Assembly (NCBI GenBank): GCA_003139095.1
Contig: PLHW01000041.1
Coordinates: forward strand, 261 to 64,260
Length of the DNA: 64,000 nucleotides
Direction of reading: 5' to 3'
Origin: Acidobacteriaceae bacterium
GTDB lineage: Bacteria > Acidobacteriota > Terriglobia > Terriglobales > Acidobacteriaceae
The stretch's first letter is position 1; each line of letters begins with the position of its first letter. The notes under the pieces are model-generated. The model saw only the letters and a program-made list of their open reading frames with translations, was not told the origin of the DNA and searched no databases. A program made the translations under genes and the position numbers. This document shows positions 62,120 through 64,000 of this stretch, in pieces.

Positions 62120-62809
62120 ATGAAGTTATGTTTGCTTCCGCTTTTCGTGTGGCTCGCCGTGGTCGCGTTGCTGGTGTGCAGCCAACCAGCGATGGCGCAG
62201 AGTCCTCACCACTTGCAGTTTCGGCTCATGCCCGGAAACGGGCATGTTGCCCTGAAGGGTGCCAAGGAGAAGAAGGCTCTTGAGCAGTTGATGTCAGGTT
62301 TTGGCGTTCTGCCGCCCGTGGATGGTGGCGGCAACGACGAGTGGCCTTGCTTCCCCGGTTCCAGCAATCCCAATGCGCCCGACTGCGCCAGCATCGCAAC
62401 CGGTGGACTGGTTGTAGGTCAGACCGCTTACACTCAATCGCTCTCCGCTTGCGACGGGAATTCCGGTTCCAGTCCGAATTGCGGTCAGGTATTCTGGTTC
62501 TACGAAGACGATACCGGCGATACGACCGACGACCTCGTCGTTTCGATTGTGGTGAAGCAAGGAAAGAACTACATCCTGGATACGGGTCCTTTCAACTTCG
62601 GTCCCAACCCCTTCGCCGCCGGTTCGGTGGTCGTTATTTATGACGACACCGCTTTCGGCACTCTGGGCCAAACCGGAGTCGGCAACGGATTCTGCGCCGG
62701 TAGCACCGAAACCTGCGTGAACCCGGTGGCCGGTGTTGCTTCTGTGACGGTTACCACAACGGTCGGCACCTCCTCCATCAAAAGCTCTTTCAACATGTTC
62801 CTCGAGTAG
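62120..62809 (+). CDS. secreted Cys-containing orphan
   Basis: A 229-residue exported protein. The signal peptide (MKLCLLPLFVWLAVVALLVCSQPAMAQ) is clear, and GGGAGG lies 7 nt before the ATG. The mature part has six Cys, probably forming disulfides, and a beta-rich sequence with VFWFYEDDTGDTTDD and NFGPNPFAAGSVVVIYDD. No known family is recognised. It is followed by a long perfect hairpin. Confidence 0.82.
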   Translation: MKLCLLPLFVWLAVVALLVCSQPAMAQSPHHLQFRLMPGNGHVALKGAKEKKALEQLMSGFGVLPPVDGGGNDEWPCFPGSSNPNAPDCASIATGGLVVGQTAYTQSLSACDGNSGSSPNCGQVFWFYEDDTGDTTDDLVVSIVVKQGKNYILDTGPFNFGPNPFAAGSVVVIYDDTAFGTLGQTGVGNGFCAGSTETCVNPVAGVASVTVTTTVGTSSIKSSFNMFLE

Positions 62810-62816
62810 CAGGGTC

Positions 62817-62857
62817 GTCCCACTCATCGCAGACCTCGCGATGAGTGGGACCTTCTT
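62817..62857 (+). terminator. strong hairpin after the secreted orphan gene
   Basis: A perfect 14-bp stem (GTCCCACTCATCGC / GCGATGAGTGGGAC) with a 7-nt loop starts 8 nt after the stop. The following CTTCTT is a poor T-run, so it may be a terminator or an RNA-stabilising 3' structure. Confidence 0.65.
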
Positions 62858-63236
62858 GCCAAACTGGATCGGCGTGGCCGCTCTTCATCGCCCGCTCCCC
62901 ATGCCCCTCTGACCTCGAACCTCCGCCCTCTTTCTGATTTTCCTGTGCGCTTCATGTGGAAAATTGCCCGCGCACGGGCATCACGAATGCTTTGCACATT
63001 TTCGAGCCGACCAAACCCGCGCCCAGGGCGCAATTGCACCTCACTGGCATACAGAGTTCGCCGCGCCCTGCTGCTTCCACTTCGATCCACGAATTCCACC
63101 GTTGCACCAATCATGTGGAATTGACCTCGCCTACTTCTGGGCGTACAGTCGCTCCACCTCAGCAACAATTTGGAACCTCAACCGGCTTCGAATACAGCAA
63201 GACTGCAATCGCAATCTTAGAAATGGTGTGAAAGTC
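62858..63236. other. intergenic region, no clear gene
   Basis: About 380 bp upstream of the small orphan. Open frames on both strands lack SD sites and protein character. Short runs such as cctctgacctcgaacctccg resemble the TCTGCAATCT repeat family weakly. Nothing else was identified. Confidence 0.4.
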
Positions 63237-63548
63237 ATGAGCAGCAAGACCAGTTGGAACGTCTACCGTACGCGCTTCCTGGTGCGCGCCCGGCAACTCA
63301 CCGAACCGCTCTCATTCACCGACCCGTTTGGCCGCGATCACTTCGGAAGGCCCGGCGATTACCTCATCGAAACTTCCGACGGCATTCGCCGCATCGCAAC
63401 CCGGGCTTTTTTCGAAGACATCTACGTGCCGCTGGCACCCGTGCAGTTCGTACAGCAGAACGCGAATAGCCAGGAACGCCGCGTTTCCGTTTCCGTGACC
63501 GCGCCCGCATCCCATCCCACCGGCGAGCGGCGTCAAGCCATCGCATGA
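63237..63548 (+). CDS. small protein with PGDYG-like segment
   Basis: A 103-residue protein with the segment RPGDYLIETSDGIRRIATR and FFEDIYVPL. This resembles the PGDYG protein family (short beta-rich proteins with PGDYxxxxxDG...F...Y), of unknown function. No signal peptide. The ATG at 63237 lacks a clear SD, and the frame is open well upstream, so the start is uncertain. Confidence 0.55.
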   Translation: MSSKTSWNVYRTRFLVRARQLTEPLSFTDPFGRDHFGRPGDYLIETSDGIRRIATRAFFEDIYVPLAPVQFVQQNANSQERRVSVSVTAPASHPTGERRQAIA

Positions 63549-64000
63549 AGTTCCTTGCCAGAATTCGCAGGACAGAAGTTCGGGATTCCCCCCTGGGTTT
63601 GCCGAGCACGGAGTACAACCTTGGCGCTGCTTTGCGGAACTCGTTGTATTCAAAATGTGTTTCGAGCCGCCGGTCGCCAAGGCGCGATCCTCGACCGGCA
63701 GGCTGATTCTTATTTCGGTACCCTTAGCACACGCGGGCCACAATATATTGCGATTTTCCCTTGACAGACACTACCGGTGGTTGTACGTTAAGCATCCCAA
63801 GGGTAGTTTTCATCCGCCTCGACGCGAGGCTGGAACCCAGAACTTCGGAAGCGCTCCGAGTTGAGGTGACTTTGAGTCTGCTTCTTTTTACGGGAAGCCG
63901 TCCCCCGGCGAGTGGATGGTATTTTGCGGTGGCTCCCTCCCCCCGGGGAGTTCATCAACCAAGTTCGAACGTACCAGGTTCGAATGCTCACGTTCGAATG
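63549..64000. other. right-end region, upstream of an out-of-window gene
   Basis: No supported gene. It holds the promoter candidate at 63761-63789 and, at the very end, three TTCGAA palindromes (63964-63969, 63979-63984, 63993-63998) spaced 15 and 14 bp apart. Confidence 0.4.
63761..63789 (+). promoter_or_regulatory. candidate sigma-70 promoter
   Basis: A perfect -35 TTGACA (63761-63766) followed after 17 nt by TACGTT (63784-63789). It points rightward out of the window, so its gene lies beyond the edge. Confidence 0.4.

Noticed and set aside
62824-63168. 114-codon minus-strand frame
   Set aside because: Very Arg-rich, no SD, overlaps the 62817-62851 hairpin; no family character.
63788-63991. 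67-codon minus-strand frame near the right end
   Set aside because: No SD and no recognisable features; it overlaps the rightward promoter region.
63955-64000. tRNA T-loop (GGTTCGAAT) at the right edge
   Set aside because: No acceptor or anticodon stem can be formed with the neighbouring bases, and the motif is repeated three times.

Overview
The window is chromosomal DNA of high G+C content from a bacterium that most resembles Acidobacteriota (Terriglobia, subdivision 1 type). This rests on the 5' end of a 16S rRNA gene at the left edge, on protein families frequent in that phylum (GloVer-type tandem-repeat protein, PNGase A-like glycoamidase, S8 peptidases with VWG repeats, DUF1572/DinB protein), and on many short dispersed repeats. 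No phage, integrase, transposase, tRNA or CRISPR array was seen.

Layout. 1-1.0 kb: 16S 5' end on the minus strand with its leader. 1.0-7.3 kb: small membrane protein, RND efflux pair (permease and lipoprotein adaptor) and a divergent threonine aldolase. 7.6-16 kb (minus): small basic protein, ribosomal protein S1, aconitase, and a cluster of DtxR-type regulator, NRAMP transporter and universal stress protein. 16-19.3 kb: recG, a bacteriohemerythrin and a 71-residue orphan. 19.5-33.2 kb: the most unusual part. A sigma-54 activator with a C-terminal PilZ domain is divergent from a secreted subtilase with C-terminal FAVWGG repeats. Next comes a polytopic sensor fused to HD-GYP, GAF and GGDEF domains, in one operon with a complete but minimal oligopeptide ABC importer. 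A second, paralogous subtilase with SVVWGT repeats follows, and then a second copy of the polytopic sensor domain without any signalling output. 33.4-35.6 kb: DsbA-like protein, fabF, acpP. 35.8-38.5 kb: two coupled secreted amidohydrolases, one lacking its metal motif. 38.6-46.3 kb: phosphoesterase, gyrA, a secreted hydrolase-fold protein without its nucleophile, GloVer repeat protein, D-aminoacyl-tRNA deacylase. 46.4-59.9 kb (almost all minus): BNR-repeat protein, pseudopilin-like protein, class II photolyase, DinB-like protein, SUMF1-like protein, thiE, M48 protease, LOG-family protein, TPR protein and a hydrolase. 60.2-63.5 kb (plus): PNGase A-like protein, a secreted orphan and a small orphan.

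How genes may work together. The 19.5-33.2 kb block reads as a proteolysis, peptide-uptake and c-di-GMP locus: secreted subtilases would make peptides, the Dpp-like importer would take them up, and the membrane sensors would link the process to c-di-GMP. Each subtilase has a GG-N10-GC promoter candidate upstream, and the sigma-54 activator is adjacent. This linkage is inferred from gene order and motifs.

A second theme is a dispersed GTTCTCA/CTGAGAGCT repeat family. It forms fold-backs in intergenic DNA, lies on the translation start sites of the RND permease and gyrA, and is translated inside at least three proteins.
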